A stretch of DNA of 64,000 bases from Periplaneta americana (taxonomy: Eukaryota; Arthropoda; Insecta; Blattodea; Blattidae): NCBI RefSeq assembly GCF_040183065.1, contig NW_027185532.1, positions 1 through 64,000 of the forward strand. The letters are read 5' to 3'. Below are positions 1 to 14,389 of the stretch, in pieces. The notes under the pieces are model-generated. The model saw nothing but the letters and a program-made list of their open reading frames with translations, was not told the DNA's origin and made no database searches. How positions within the stretch are numbered: position 1 is the stretch's first letter; the number at the start of each line of letters is the position of its first letter. Both the position numbers and the translations under genes were made by a program.

Positions 1-3000
1 AACACATAGAGTGGAGTGCGAGTACAAAGAGAGGACTGAGATGACACAGAGTGGACTGAGAGTGGACGGGTAGGAAAGAGAGTGTAGTGACAGGATACAG
101 ATTGGATTGAGAGCACATAGATTGGACTGAGAGCACATAGAGTGGACTGAGAGCGCATAGAGTGAACTGAGAGCACATAGAGTGGACTGAGAGTGGACTG
201 GTAGGAAAGAGAGTGTAGTGACAGGACATAGATTGGACTGAGAGCACATAGATAGCACTGAGTGCACATAGGATGGACTAAGATAACAGAGTGGACTGAG
301 AGCACATAGATTGGACTGAGAGCACATAGAGTGGACTGAGAGTAAAAACAGTGGACTGAGATGACATAGAGTGGACTGAGAGTGGACTGGTAGAAAAGAG
401 AGTGTAGTGACAGGACACAGATTAGATTGAGAGCACATAGAGTGAACTGAGAGCACATAGAGTGAACTAAGACCACATAGAGTGGACTGAGAGTGGACTG
501 GTAGGAAAGAGAGTGTAGTGACAGGACAGAGATTGGATTGAGAGCACATAGATGGACTGAGAGCACATACATTGCACTGAGAGCACATAGAGTGGACTGA
601 GAGCACATATATTGGACTGAGAGCAACATAGGGTGGACTGAGAGCACTTAGAGTGGACTGAGAGTAAAATCAGTGGACTGAGATGACAAAGAGTGGACTG
701 AGAGTGGACTGGTGGGAAAGAGAGTGTAGAGACAGGACACAGATTGAATTGAGAGCACATAGATTGGACTGAGAGCACATAGATTGAACTGAGAGTACAA
801 ACAGTAGACTGAGATGACATAGAGTGGACTTATAGTGGACTGGTGGGAAAGAGAGTGTAGTGACAGGACAGAGATTGGATTGAGAGAACATAGATTGGAC
901 TGAGAGCGCATAGAGTGGAATGAGAACACATAGAGTGGACTGAGAGTACAAAAAGTGGGCTGAGATGGCATAGATGGACTGAGAGTGGACTGGTAGGAAA
1001 GAAAGTGTAGTGACAAGAGAGAGATTGGATTGAGAGCACATAAAATGGACTGAGAGGACAGAGGGTAGACTGAGAGAACAGAGAGTGTGGAAACAGGATA
1101 AAGATTGGACTCAGAGCACATAAAGTGGACTGAGAAGACTAAGAGTAGACTGAGAGCACTAAGAGTGCACTAGAAGGACAGAGAGTGTAGTGACAGGGCA
1201 AAATTTGGACTGAGAGCACATAGAGTGGACCGAGAGAACAGAGGTGGACTGAGATGACACAGAGTGGACTGGTAGGAAAGAGAGTGTATTGACAGGACAG
1301 AGACTGGACTGAGAGCACACAGAGTGGACTGAGAGAACAGTGAGTGGACTGAGAAGACAAAGAGAGGACAGAGAGTAGACTGAGAGTGGACTGAGATTAC
1401 ATAGAGTGGAATGAGACTACAGAGAGTGGATTGGTAGGAAAGAGAGTGTAGTGACAGGACAGAGATTGGACCGGGGCACATAGAGTGGACTGAGAGGACA
1501 GTGAGTGGACTGAGAGGACAGTGAGTGGACTGAGAGAACAGAGAGCGTAGAAACAGGACAGAGACTGTACTAAGAGCACATAGTGTGGACTGGGATACAA
1601 AGAGAGGAATGCGATGATATAGTGTGGACTGGTAGGAAAGACAGAGTATTTACAGGGCAGAGATTGGACTGAGATAACATAGAGTGGATTGAGGGACAGA
1701 GTGTGGACTGAGAAGACAAAGACTGGACAGAGAGTAGAAAGAGTGGACTGGTAGGAAAGACAGTGTAGTAAAAAGACAGAGATTGGACCGAGAACACATA
1801 GAGTGGACTGAGAAGACAGTGAGTGAACTGACAATACAAAGAGGGGACTGAGATGACACAGAGTGAACTGAGAGGACAGAGAGTAGACGGAGAGTGGACT
1901 GATTTGACAGATTGGACTGAGACTACAGAGAATGGACTGGTAGGAAAGAGAGTGCAGTGACAGGACAGAGATTGGAATGAGAGCACATTGATTGGACTGA
2001 TAGAGTGGACTGAGAAGAGGGAGTGGACTAAAACAACACAGAGTGTACTGAGAGAATAGAGTGGACTGAGGACACATAGAGTGGACTGAAAAGACAGGGA
2101 ATGGACTGAGACGACACAGAGTGTACAGAGAGAACAGAGTGGACTGAGAAGACATAGAGTGGTCTGAGAAATCAGGGAGTGGACTGAAAAGACACAGAGT
2201 GTACTGAGAAGACAGACAGTGAACTGAGAGGACATAGAGTAGACTGAGAAGACAGGGAGATGACTGAGGGGACACAAAGTGTACTGAGAGAACAGAGAGT
2301 GGACTGACAGGACATAGAGAGGAATGAGTAGACAGCGAGTGGACTGAGAAAACGTAGAGTCGACTGAGAAGACAGGGAGAATACTAAAAGGACATAGAGT
2401 GGAGTGAGAAGACAGGGAGTGGACTCAGAGGACATAGAGAGGACTGGGAGGATATGGAGTGGCCTGAGATGACATAGAGGGGACTGAGAGGACAGGGAGT
2501 GGACTGAGAGGACATAGAGTGGACTGAGAGAAAACAGACTGTAATGAGAGGACAGAGATTGTACTGAGAGGACGCAGAATGGACTGAGAAGACAGGGAGT
2601 GGACTGAAAAGACATAGAGTGGACAGAGAGGACATAGAGTGGACTGAGAAGATAGGGAGTGGACTGAGAATAGATACAGTGGACTGAGAAGACAGGAAGT
2701 GGACTAAAAGAAAATAGAGTGGACTGAGATGACAGAGTGGACAGAGAGGGAGTGGATTGAGATGATATAGAGTCCAGTGAGAAGACATAGAGTGGACTGC
2801 GAAGAAAGGGATTGGTCTGCGAGGTCACAGATTGTACTGAGAGAACAGTCTGTGGACTGAGAGAACTTAGAGTGGACTCAGATGACATAGAATGGAAAGA
2901 GAAGACAGGGAGTGGACTGAGAAAACATGTAGTGGACTGAGAAAACAAGGAGTGGGCTGAGAGGTCATAAAATGTACTGACATTTCAGAGAGTGGACTGA

Positions 3001-6000
3001 GAGAACATAGAGTGGTCTGAGAATACATAGAGTGGACTCAGATGACATAGAGAGGACTGAGAAGACTGAGGGAAGACTGAAAGGACATTGAGTGGATTGA
3101 GAAGACAGATAGAGGACTGAGAGGACACAGAGTGTACTGCAATGACACAGGGTGGACTGAGAGGACATAGAGTGGACTGAGAAGACAGGGACTGAGAGTA
3201 CATGGGCCGGACTGAGAGAGCACAGAGTGGACGGAGAAGACAGGGAGTGGACTGAGATAACATAGAGGGGACTGAAATGACATACAATGGACTGAGAAGA
3301 CAGGGAGTGGACTGAGACGACATGGAGTGGATTGAGAAAACAGGGAGTGGTCTGAGAGGTCACAGAATGTACTGAGATTACATAGAGTGGACTCAGAGGA
3401 CATAGAGTGGACTGAGAAGACATAGTGTGGACTGAGAAAACATAGAGTGGACGGGGAAGACATAGAGTGGACTGAGAAGACAGAAGGAAGACTGAGAGCA
3501 CATATATTGGACTGAGAAGACAGATAGAAGACTGAGAGGACAAAGAGTGTACTGCGATGACACAGAGTGGACTGAGAGGACATAGAGTGGACTGAGAATA
3601 CAGGGAGTGGACGGAGATGGCACAGTGTGTATTGAGAGAACAGAGGGTGGACTGAGAGGACATAGAGTGAACTGAGAAGACAGGGATTAGACTGAGAGAA
3701 CACAGAGTGTACTGAGATGACATAGAGTGGACTGAGAAGACAGGGAGTTTAGTGAGATGACATAGAGTGGTATGACATGACACAGAGTATACTGAGAGCA
3801 CAGAGAGTGGAATGAGACGACATATAGTGAACTGAGGAAAAAAGGAGTGGAGTCAGAGGACATAGAGTGTACTGCGATGACTTAGAGTGGACTGAGAGGA
3901 CATACACCGGACTGAGAACATAGGGAGGGGGACTGAGAGTACACAGAGTGTACTGAGAGAAAGAGTTGGGAGAGAGGACAGGAAGTGGACTAAGAGGACA
4001 TAGAGTGGACTGAGAAGACAGGAAGTGGACTGAGATTAGAGTGAACTGAGAGGACATAGAGGGGACTGAGAGGATATAGAGTGGACAGAGATGACATGGA
4101 GTGGACTGAGACGACAGGGAGTGGACTGAGAGAACATAGAGTGGACTGAGAGAACACGGAATATACTGAGAGGATAGAGATTGTACTGAGAGGACATAGA
4201 ATGGACTGAGAAGACAGGGAGTGGACTGAGAAGACATAGAGTGGACACAGAACATAGACTGGACTGAGAAGATAGGGAGTGGACTGAGAAGACATAGAGT
4301 GGACACAGAGAACATAGACTGGACTGAGAAGATAGGGAGTGGACTGAGATAAGATACATTGGACTGAGAAGACAGGGAGGGGACAAAAAGAACATAGAGT
4401 GGACTGAGATGACATAGATTGGGCAGTGAAGACAGGGAGTGCATTGAGATAACATAGAGTGGAGTGAGAAGACATAGAGTGGACTGAGAAGAAAGGGATT
4501 TGTCTGAGAGGACACAGAGAGTACTGAGAGAACAGTGTGTGGACTGAGAGAACATAGAGTGGACTGAGATGACATAGAATGGACTGAGAAGACAGGGAGT
4601 GGACTGAGAAGACATGGAGTGGATGAGGAGACAACGAGTGGACTGAGAGGTCACAGAATGTACTGAGACTACAGAGAGTGGATTGAGAGGACATAGAGTG
4701 GACTGAGAAGGCATAGAGTGGAGTGAGAAGAATGGGATTGGTCTGAGAGGACACAGAGTGTACCGAGAGAACAGTGGGTGGACTGAGTGAGCATAGGGTT
4801 GACTGAGATGAACTTGAGTGGACTGAGAAGGCAGGGAGTGGACTGAGAGGACATAGAGTTGACTGAGAAAACAGGGAGTGAACTGAGAGGACACAGAATG
4901 TACTGAGATCACAGGGAGTGGACTGAGAGGACATAGAGTGGTCGGAGAAGACAGGGAGTGGTCTGAGATAACATAGAGTGGACTGAGTGAAAATAGAGTG
5001 GTCTGAGAATACACAGAGTGGACTCAGATGACAAGAGAGGACTTAGAAGACTTTGGGAAGACTGAGAGGACATAGAGTGGATTGAGAAGACAGATAGAGG
5101 ACTGAGAGGACACAGAGTGTACTGCGATGACACAGAGTGGACAGAGAGGACATGGAGTGGACTGAGAAGACAGGGAGTGGACTGAGAGGACATGGGGTGG
5201 ACTGAGAGAGGATAGAGTGGACGGAGAGGACAGTGAGTGGACTGAGATAACATAGAGTGGCCTGAGATGACTGAGAATGGACTGAGAAGACAGGGAGTGG
5301 ACTGAGAAGGAATGGAGTTTACTGAAAAACAGGGAGTAGTCTGAAAGGTCACAGAATGTACTGAGATTACAGAGAGTGAACTGAGAGGACATAGAGTGGA
5401 CTGAGAAAATATAGAGTTGACTGAGAAGACAGAAGGAAGACTGAGAGCACATAGATTGGACTGAGAAGACAGATAGAATACTTAGAGGACAAGGAGTGTA
5501 GTGCGATGACACAGAGTGGACTGAGAGGACATACAGTGGACTCAGAAAACAGGGATTGGACGGAGATGGCACAGAGTGTATTGAGAGAACAGAGGGTGTA
5601 CTGAGAGGACATAGAGTGAATTGAGAAGACTGGGAGTAGACTGAGAGAACACAGAGTGTACTGAGATGACATAGATTGGACTGACAAGACAGGGAGGTTA
5701 CTGAGATGACATAGAGTGGACTGTCATGACACAGAGTGTACTGACAGAACAGAGGATGGACTGAGACGACATAGAGTGGACTGAGAAAAAAAGGAGATGA
5801 TTCAGAGGACATAGAGTGTACTGAGATGACATAGAGTGGACTGAGAACACAGGCAGTGGACTGAGAGGACATAGACTGGACTGAGAATATAGGGAGTGGA
5901 CTGTGAGTGCACAGAGTGTACTGAGAGTACACAGAGTGGGGAGAGAGTACACAGAGTGGGGAGAGAGGACAGGAAGTGGACTAAGAGGACATAGAGTGGA

Positions 6001-9000
6001 CTGAGAAGGCAGAGAGTGGACTGAGATGACATAGAGTGGACTGAGAAAACAGGGAGTGGACTGAGAAGTCAGGGAGTGGTCTAAGATGACATAGAGTGCA
6101 CTGATAGTACATAGAGTGGACTGACAGAACAGAGGTTGGACAGAGACGACATAGAGTGGACTGAGAAGACATAGAGTTGAATGACAGAACAGAGAGTGGA
6201 CTGAGACGACTTAGATTGGACAGACAAGACATAGAGTGGACTAAGAAGACAGGGAGTTTACTGAGATGCCATGGAGTAGACTGACATGAAACAGAGTGTA
6301 CTGACAGAACAGAGGGTGGACTGAGACGACATAGAGTGGACTGAGAAAAAAAGGAGTGGACGCAGAGAACATAGATTGTACTGAGATGACATAGAGTGGT
6401 CTGAGAGTACATAGACTGGATTGAGGACATAGGGAGTGGACTGAGAGTACACAGAGTGTACTGAGAGAAACAGAGTGGGGGGAGAGGACAGGAAGTGGAC
6501 TAAGAGGATATAGAGTGGACTGAGAAGGCAGGCAGTGGACTGAGATTAGAGTGGACTGAGAGGACATAGAGAGGACTCAGAGGATATAGAGTCGACAGAG
6601 ATGACATGGAGTGGACTGAGAGGAGAAGGAGTGGACTGAGAGGACTTAGAGTGGACTGAGAGAACACAGGATGTACTGAGAGGACAGAGATTGTACTGAT
6701 AGGACATAGAATGGAATGAGAAGACACGGAATGGCCTGAGAATACATAGAGTTGACAAAGAGGACATAGAGTGGACTGAGAAGATTGGGAGAGGACTGAG
6801 AATAGATACAGTGGAGTGAGAAGACAGGGAAGGGACTAAAAGTACATAGAGTGGACTGAGATTATATAGAGTGGACAGAGAAAACAAGGAGTGAATTGAG
6901 ATGTCATAGAGTGGAGTGAGAAGATATAGAGAGGACTGAGAAGAAAGGGTTTGGTCTGAGAGGACATAGATTGTACTGAGAAAAGTGTGTGGACTGAGAG
7001 AACAGAGTGGACTGAGATGACATAGAATGGACTGGGAAGTGAGGGAGTGGACTGAGAAAACAGGGATAGGACTGAGAGGTCATAGAATGTACTGAGATTA
7101 CAGAGAGAGGACTGAGAGGACATAGAGTGGACTAAGAAGACAGAGAGTGGACTGAGAAGAAAGGGATCGGTCTGAGAGAACACAGAGTGTACTGAGAGGA
7201 CAATGGGTATAATGAAAGAACATAGAGTGGACTGAGAAGACAGGGAGTGGACTGAGAGGACATGGCGTGGACTGAGAAAACAGGGAGTTTAATGAGAGGA
7301 GACAGAACTTACTGAGATCACAGAGAGTCAAGTGAGAATACATAGATTGGACGGAGAAGACAGGGAGTGGAGTGAGATGACATAGAGTGGACTGAGAGAA
7401 CATAGAGTGGTCTGAGAATACATAGAGTGGACCCAGATGACATAGAGTGGACTGAGAAGCCCGAAGGAGGACTGAGAGCACATAGATTGGACTGAGAAGA
7501 CAGATAGAAGACTGAGAGGGCAAAGTGTGTATTGCGATGACACAGAGTGAACTGAGAGGACATAGAGTGCACTGAGAAAACAGGGAGTGGAAGGAGATGG
7601 CACAGAGTGTATTGAGAGAACAGAGGGTGGACTGAGAGGACATTGAGTGAACTGATAAGACAGGGAGTGGAATGAGAGAACACAGAGCGTACTGAGATGA
7701 CATAGAGTGGACTGAGAAGACAGGGAGTTTACTGAGATGACATAGAGTGGACTGACATGACACAGAGAGTTCTGACAGAACAGAGGATGGACTGAGACGA
7801 CATAGAGTGGACTGAGAAAAAAAGGAGTGGACTCAGAGGACATAGAGTGTACTGAGATGACTCAGAGTGGACTGAGAAGAGAGGCAGTGGAATGAGAGTA
7901 TATAGACTGGACTGAGAACATAGGGAGTGGACTGAGAGTACACATTGTGTACTGAGAGAACACTGAGTGAGGAGAGAGGCCAGGAAGTGGACTAAGAGGA
8001 CTTAGAGTGGACTGAGAAGACAGGCAGTGGACTGAGAGGACATAGAGTTGACTGAGAATACAGGGATTGGACTGAGAAGACTGGGAGTGGTCTGACACGA
8101 CATAGAGTGGACTGATAGGACATAGAGTGGACTGACAGAACAGGGGATGGTCAGAGACGACATGGAGTGTACTGAGAAGACGTAGAGTGGACTGAGATAC
8201 AGGGAGTTTACTGAGATGACATAGAGTGGACTGACATGACACAGAGTGTACTGACAGAACAGAGGGTCGGCTGAGACGACATAGAGTGGACTGAGGAAAA
8301 AAGGAGTGGACTCAGAGGACATGGAGTGTACTGAGATGACACAGAGAGGAGTGAGAGGACATAGACTGGACTGAGAACGTTGGGAGTGGACTGAGAGTAC
8401 ACAGCGTGTACTGAGAAATCACAGAGTGGGGAGTGAGGACAGGAAGTGGACTAAGAGGACATAGAGTGGACTGAGGAGACAGGCAGTGGACTGAGATTAG
8501 AGTGGACTGAGAGGACATAGAGAGGACTGAGAGAATATAGAGTGGACTGAGGTGATATGGACTGCACTGAGAGGTCAGGGAGTGGACTGAGAGGACATAG
8601 AGTGGACTGAGAGAACACAGAATGCACTGAGAGGACAGAGATTGTACTGAGAGGACATAGAATGGACTGAGAAGACAGGTAGTGGACTGAGAAGACATAG
8701 AGTGGAGAGAGAAAACATAGATTGGACTGAGAAGATAGGGAGTGGACTGAGATAAGATACAGTGAACTGAGAAGACAGGGAATGGACTAAAAGAACATAG
8801 AGTGGACTGAGATGACGTAGAGTGAGTAGAGAAGATAGGGAGTGGATTGAGATGACATAGAGTGGAGTGAGAAGACATAGAGTGGACTGAGAAGAAAGGG
8901 ATTTGTCTGAGAGGACACAGATTGTACTGAGAGAACAGTGTGTGGACTGAGAGAATATAGAGTGGTCCGAGATGACATAGAATGGACTGAGAAGACAGGC

Positions 9001-12000
9001 AGTGGACTGAGAAAACATGGAGTGGATGAGAAAACGAGGATTGGACTGAGAGGTCACAGAATATACTGAGATTACAGAGAGTGGATTGAGAGAACATAGA
9101 GTGGACTGAGAAGGCATAGAGTGGAGTGAGAAGAATGGGATTGGTCTGAGAGGACACAGGGTGTTGCGAGAGAACAGTGGGTGGACAGAGTGAGCATAGA
9201 GTGGACTGAGATATGCTACAGTGGACTGAGAATGCATGGAGTGAACTGAGAGGACATGGAGTGGAATGAGAAAACTGGGAGTGGACTGAGAGGACACAGA
9301 ATCTACTGAGATCACAGGGAGTGGACTGAGAGTACATAGAGTAGACGGAGAAGACAGGGAGTGGACTGAAATAACATAGATTGGACTGACAGAACATAGA
9401 GTGGTCAGAGAATACATAGAGTGGACTCAGATGACAGAGAGAGGACTGAGTGGACAGAGGGAAGGTTGAGAGGACATAGATTGGACTGAGAAGACAGATA
9501 GAGTTCTGAGAGGACACAGAGTGTACTGCGATGACACAGAGTGGACTGAGAGGACACAGAGTGGACTGAGAAGAGTGGGAGTGGACTGAGAGGACATGGG
9601 GTGGACTGAGAGAGCATAGAGTGGACGGAGAAGACAGGGAGTGGACTGGGATAACATAGAGTGGACAGAGATGACATCTAATGGACCGAGAAAACAGGGA
9701 GTGGACTAAAAACAGGGAGTGGTCTGAGAGGTCGCGGAATGTATTGAGATTACAGAGAGTGGACTGAGTGGACATAGAGTGGACCGAGAAAACAGAGTTG
9801 ACTGAGAAGACAGAAGGAAGACTGAGAGCACATAGATTGGACTGAGAAGGCAGATAGAAGACTGAGAGGAAAACGAGTGTACTGCGATGATACAGAGTGG
9901 ACTCAGAGGACATAGAGTGGACTGAGAAAACAGGGAGTGGACGGAGATGGCACAGAGTGTATTGAGAGAACGGAGGGTGGACTGAGAACATATAGAGTGA
10001 ATTGAGAAGACAGTTAGTAGACTGAGAGAACAGAGAGTATACTGAGATGACAGAGTGGACTGACAAGACAGGGAGTTTAGAGAGATGACATAGATTGGAC
10101 TGACATTTCACAGAGTGTACTGACAGAACAGAGGGTGGACTGAGACGACATAGAGTGGACTGAGAAATAAAGAAGTGGACTCAGATTACGTAGAGTGTAC
10201 TGAGATGACATAGAGTGGACTGAGAAGACAGGGAGTGGACTGAGAGGACATAGACTGGACTGAGAACATAGGGAGTGGCCTGAGAGTACACTGAGTATAC
10301 TCAAAGAACACAGAGTTGGGAGAGAGGGCAGGAAATGGACTAAGAGGACATAGAGTGGACTGAGAAGACAGGCAGTGGACTAGTAGGACATAGAGAGGAC
10401 TGAGAAAACAGGGAGTTGTCAGAAAAGACAGGGATTGGTCTGAAATGACATAGACTGGACTGATAGGACATAGAGTGGACTAACAGAACAGAGGGTGGAC
10501 AGAGACGACATAGAGTGGACTGAGAAGGCATAGAATTGACTGACAGAACATAGAGTGGACTGAGACGACTTAGATTGGACTGAGAAGGCATAGAGTGGAC
10601 TCAGAACACAGGGAGTTTACTGAGATGACATAGAGTGGACTGACATGACACAGAGTGTACTGACAGAACAGAGTGTGGTCTGAGACGACATAGAGTGGAC
10701 TGAGAAAAAAAGGGTGTGGACTCAGGGGACATAGAGTGTACTGAGATGACATATGGTGGACTGAGAGGACATGGACTGGACTGAGAACATAGGGTGTGGA
10801 CCAACAGTACACAGTGTGTACTGAGAGAAAACAGTGGGGAGAGAGGATAGCAAGTGGACTAAGAGGACATAGAGTGGACTCAGAAGGCAGGCAGTGGACT
10901 GAGATTAGAGTGGACTGAGAGGACATAGAGAGGACTGAGAGGATATAGAGTGGACTGAGATTGCATTTAGTGGACTGAGAGGACAGGGAGTGTACTGAGG
11001 GGACATAGAGTGGACTGAGAGGACATAGAATGGACTGAGAAGACATGGAGTGGACTGAGAAGACATAGAGTGTACATAGAGTACATAGAGTGAACTGAGA
11101 AGATAGGGAGTGGACTGAGAATACAGGGAGGGGACTAAAAGAACATAGAGTTGACTGAAATGACATAGAGTGGGCAGAGAAAACAGGGAGTGGATTGAGA
11201 TGACATAGAGTGGGCAGAGAAGACATGGAGTGGATTGAGATGACATAGAGTGGAGTGAGAAGACATAGAGTGGACTGAGAAGAAAGGGATTTGTCTCAGA
11301 GGACACAGAGTGTACTGAGAGAACATAGAGTGGACTGAGATGACATCGAATGGACTGAGCAGACAGGGAGTGGACTGAGAAGACATCGAGTGGACTGAGA
11401 AAAGAAGGAGTGGACTGAGAGGTCACAGAATGTACTGAGATTAAAGAGAGTGGACTGAGAGTACATTGAGTGGACTGAGAAGGCATAGAGTGTACTGAGA
11501 AGAATGGGATTAGTCTGAGAGGACACAGAGTGTACCGAGAGAACAGTGGGTGGACTGAGTGAGAATAGAGTGGACTGAGATGTTATAGAGTGGACTGAGA
11601 AAACAGGGAGTGGACTGAGAGTGCATGTAGTTGACTGAGAAAACAGGGAGTGAATTCAGAGGACACAGAATGTACTGAGATCACAGGGAGTGGACTGAAA
11701 GGACATAGGGTGGACGGAGAAGACCGGGAGTTGACTGAGATAACATAGAGTGGATTGAGAGAACATAGGGTGGTCTGAGAATACATAGAGTGGACCCAGA
11801 TGACATAGAGAGGACTGAGAAGACAGAGGGAAGACTGAGAGGACATAGAGTGGACTGAGAAGACAGATAGTGGACTGAGAGGACAAAGAGTGTACTGCAA
11901 TGACACAGAGTGGACTGAGAGGACATAGAGTGGACTGAGAAGGCAGGGAGTGACTGAGAGGACATGGGATGGACTGAGAGGACATGGAGTGGACGGAGAA

Positions 12001-12530
12001 GACGGAGTGGACTGAGATAACATAGAGTGGACAGAGATGACATACAATGGACTGAGAAGACAGGGAGTGGACTGAGAAGACATGGAGTGGACTGAGAAAT
12101 CAGGGAGTGGTCTGTGTGGTCACAGAATGTACTGATATTACAGAGAGTGGACTGAGAGGACATAGATTGGACTGAGAAGACATAGAGTGGACTGAGAAGA
12201 CAAAAGGAAAACTGAGAGCACATTGATTGGACTGAGAAGACAGATAGAAGACTGAGAGGACAAAGAGTGTACTGCGATGACACAGAGTGGACTCAGAGAA
12301 TATAGAGTGGACTGATAAAACCTGGAGTGGACGGAGAGGGCACAGAGTGTATTGAGAGAACAGAGGTTGTACCGAGAGGACATAGAGTGAACTGAGAAGA
12401 CAGGGAGTAGACTGAGAGAACACAGAGTGTACTGAGATGACAGGCATTGGACTGAGAGGACATAGACTGGACTGAGAACATAGGTAGTGTGCTGAGAGTA
12501 CACAGAGTGTATTGAGAGAAAACAGAGTGG
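1..12530 (-). repeat. 20-bp satellite array, arm 1 (minus orientation)
   Basis: Continuous tandem array of a 20-bp unit. On the minus strand the consensus is close to CTCAGTCCACTCTATGTCCT, and on the plus strand it reads as repeated agtggactgag plus aggacatag-type blocks. Units diverge by several point changes and occasional one- to few-base indels. The unit carries no stop codon in any frame on the minus strand, so long low-complexity open frames (for example 8312-10111) appear with a 20-residue period (three units, 60 bp). The plus strand is full of TAG and TGA. I read these frames as artefacts, not genes. Diagnostic variant blocks recur at kilobase spacing, showing higher-order organisation. 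The array runs off the left edge of the window. Confidence 0.97.
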
Positions 12531-12546
12531 GCATAGAAGCCCAGCG

Positions 12547-12547
<1 letters not shown>

Positions 12548-12602
<55 letters not shown>
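12548..12602. repeat. (TA)n microsatellite
   Basis: About 27 uninterrupted TA units lying immediately at the inner edge of satellite arm 1, between the last recognisable satellite units and non-satellite DNA. Confidence 0.98.
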
Positions 12603-12604
<2 letters not shown>

Positions 12605-13186
12605 CATTCATAGCGTTCCCTCCAAGTGTTGGTCTTTCAATGCACACCCATTATTCTACAGTATTTCCTATTTTCTGGTTTCCTCTTTGTCTCCTCTTAT
12701 GATCCATATAATATATAATTTTTAAGATTGTAATAAATGGCATTTAACTGCTAATTCACACAGTATTCAACTTGGATAGTCTATGTCTATATTCGTAATT
12801 TACAATATATCCTCAACGTTCAAGAACGTCGTAAGGAATGTGTGCAGTATACAACACTTGGGAATGACCTTATTATCATAAATAAAGTCTTGCTACTACA
12901 TCCATACAGTGAAATCATGTTCTCCTTATCGGAATTATAATATAACTTGTGCTCCTTATGTATATAGAGCAAATGTTTTTCGTATGCTAGTACCAGCTTT
13001 TGTAGAAGTTAATATAGTTCGCTTATCGCGATTACGTCATAATCAGGACTACGGAGTCCAGCTCGCTACTAAACGTGGCCCTACACGAGATACTTTACAG
13101 GTGCACACAAATATGTTGCAGTATCAGTACCGCAGGCCACAATACAAAACTATTCCTTTCTAAGCGAGGGGAGAGTTATGTACAGT
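12603..13186. other. non-satellite spacer, no gene seen
   Basis: AT-rich sequence inside the spacer between the two inverted satellite arms. A short open frame at 12909-13163 has no recognisable similarity, no splice context and ordinary composition. I see no gene here. Confidence 0.6.
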
Positions 13187-13455
13187 AAAAAGGTAAAAGT
13201 ATCCCCGTAACATGCCATGAAGACACTTGGGGGGGGGGGGGCATGGAGGTAGAGCCACATGCTTTCCATGACCTCGGCACTATAATGACCATCTTTTACC
13301 CCGGGGAAAGACCCGGTACTCAATTTTATAGGAGGCTGAGTGAACCTCGGGGTCGTTCTGAAAGTTTGGCAACGAGAAAAACTTTTGTCACCACCTGGGA
13401 TCGAATCCCGGACTTTCCAGTCCGTAGTCAGCTGCTCTACCAACTGAGCTACATA
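13187..13455 (-). mobile_element. tRNA-derived SINE (minus strand)
   Basis: Read on the minus strand, the element starts with a tRNA-like head. An A-box-like TAGCTCAGTTGG lies at 13451-13440 and a B-box-like GGGATTCGATCCC at 13409-13397, about 55 bp apart as in RNA polymerase III promoters. The body runs to an AC/T-rich tail near 13187. A (G)12 tract (about 13219-13230 on plus) lies inside the body. From memory, the body resembles an insect SINE family in which a tRNA head is followed by a conserved segment mentioning cctccatgccccc and catggcatgttac. No intact tRNA acceptor stem is evident, so this is a SINE and not a tRNA gene. The small open frames across it are shadows. Confidence 0.82.
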
Positions 13456-14389
13456 CAGAAATATTTGATTGATAAGTGATATATTTTGAAAGCAGTGTGC
13501 CGTAAAAAGTAGGGACTGCTCATATTTGAAACTCAATATTTAAAAAAATCATTATAATGTTCAATAAATATAATACGGCATGTTGAGTTCGTGTAATATT
13601 AAATGATGAACGTGGTACGTAGTCTGTAAAGTATGAGTGTAGTGATCATTGACTAATCACCCAAACATAACTTCGACCTTGTTGAGGCACGACACTGCAC
13701 AGCCACGCAGAACTTTCAATTACGTCAGGCTCAACAGTATGCAATATGTTGACTTACTGGAGCCTCATCATATAAGAGACGCAGTGGAGATGGGGAAGCA
13801 CCTTCAATTGCCCACGTGCAGGTGTTATACTTTGCTTTAACATAGGCACAGTACTGATGCACTAGGCTTTCATTTATCGCATAGGCAAGGGTATTATAAG
13901 AAATCATTGATTTAGACATCGAAGCCCATATCACGCCAAATATAAACTGTAAGAAAACCGAAAGAAAAAGATAGGTATGTTCCTACGTTAGGCAATTATA
14001 TGGAAATACACTCCTTTACAGTTTATGCTATTTCCTTATTTTTAATGTTTATATTGGTGTTGTAAAATAATTGCATTTGCACGCGTTTTTTATGTTTTAC
14101 CGTCATTGCATTCATCATTACCTAAACATTGTCATGCAGTTAGGTACCAGTACTGGTTTAACATTATTTGTTAGTTTCTTCATATACTGTTTATTAACAT
14201 ATGTAGTCTATTACTGTTTATACCAGAATGTGTTAGAATTGTTCAATATGTATTACATTCTATGTGTACAACAATATTGGTATGATTTATTTACTTGTTT
14301 CATGATTAATGTCTCACTTTGCCTGCGGATCACTTTCCCTCATACTAGGCCTATCCTTACCATCTGTGTCAACTGTTCTTATTGGATTA
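13456..14389. other. spacer, no gene seen
   Basis: AT-rich DNA without recognisable coding or repeat structure. The open frame at 14071-14412 is hydrophobic, low in information and lacks splice signals or similarity I can recognise. I do not call it. Confidence 0.5.

Noticed and set aside
8312-10111. 599-codon open frame on the minus strand
   Set aside because: Pure 20-bp satellite. The unit is stop-free on this strand and the peptide repeats every 20 residues. No non-repeat sequence, start context or splice sites.
13397-13451. Functional tRNA gene
   Set aside because: A and B boxes are present but acceptor pairing is poor and the sequence continues as a SINE body.
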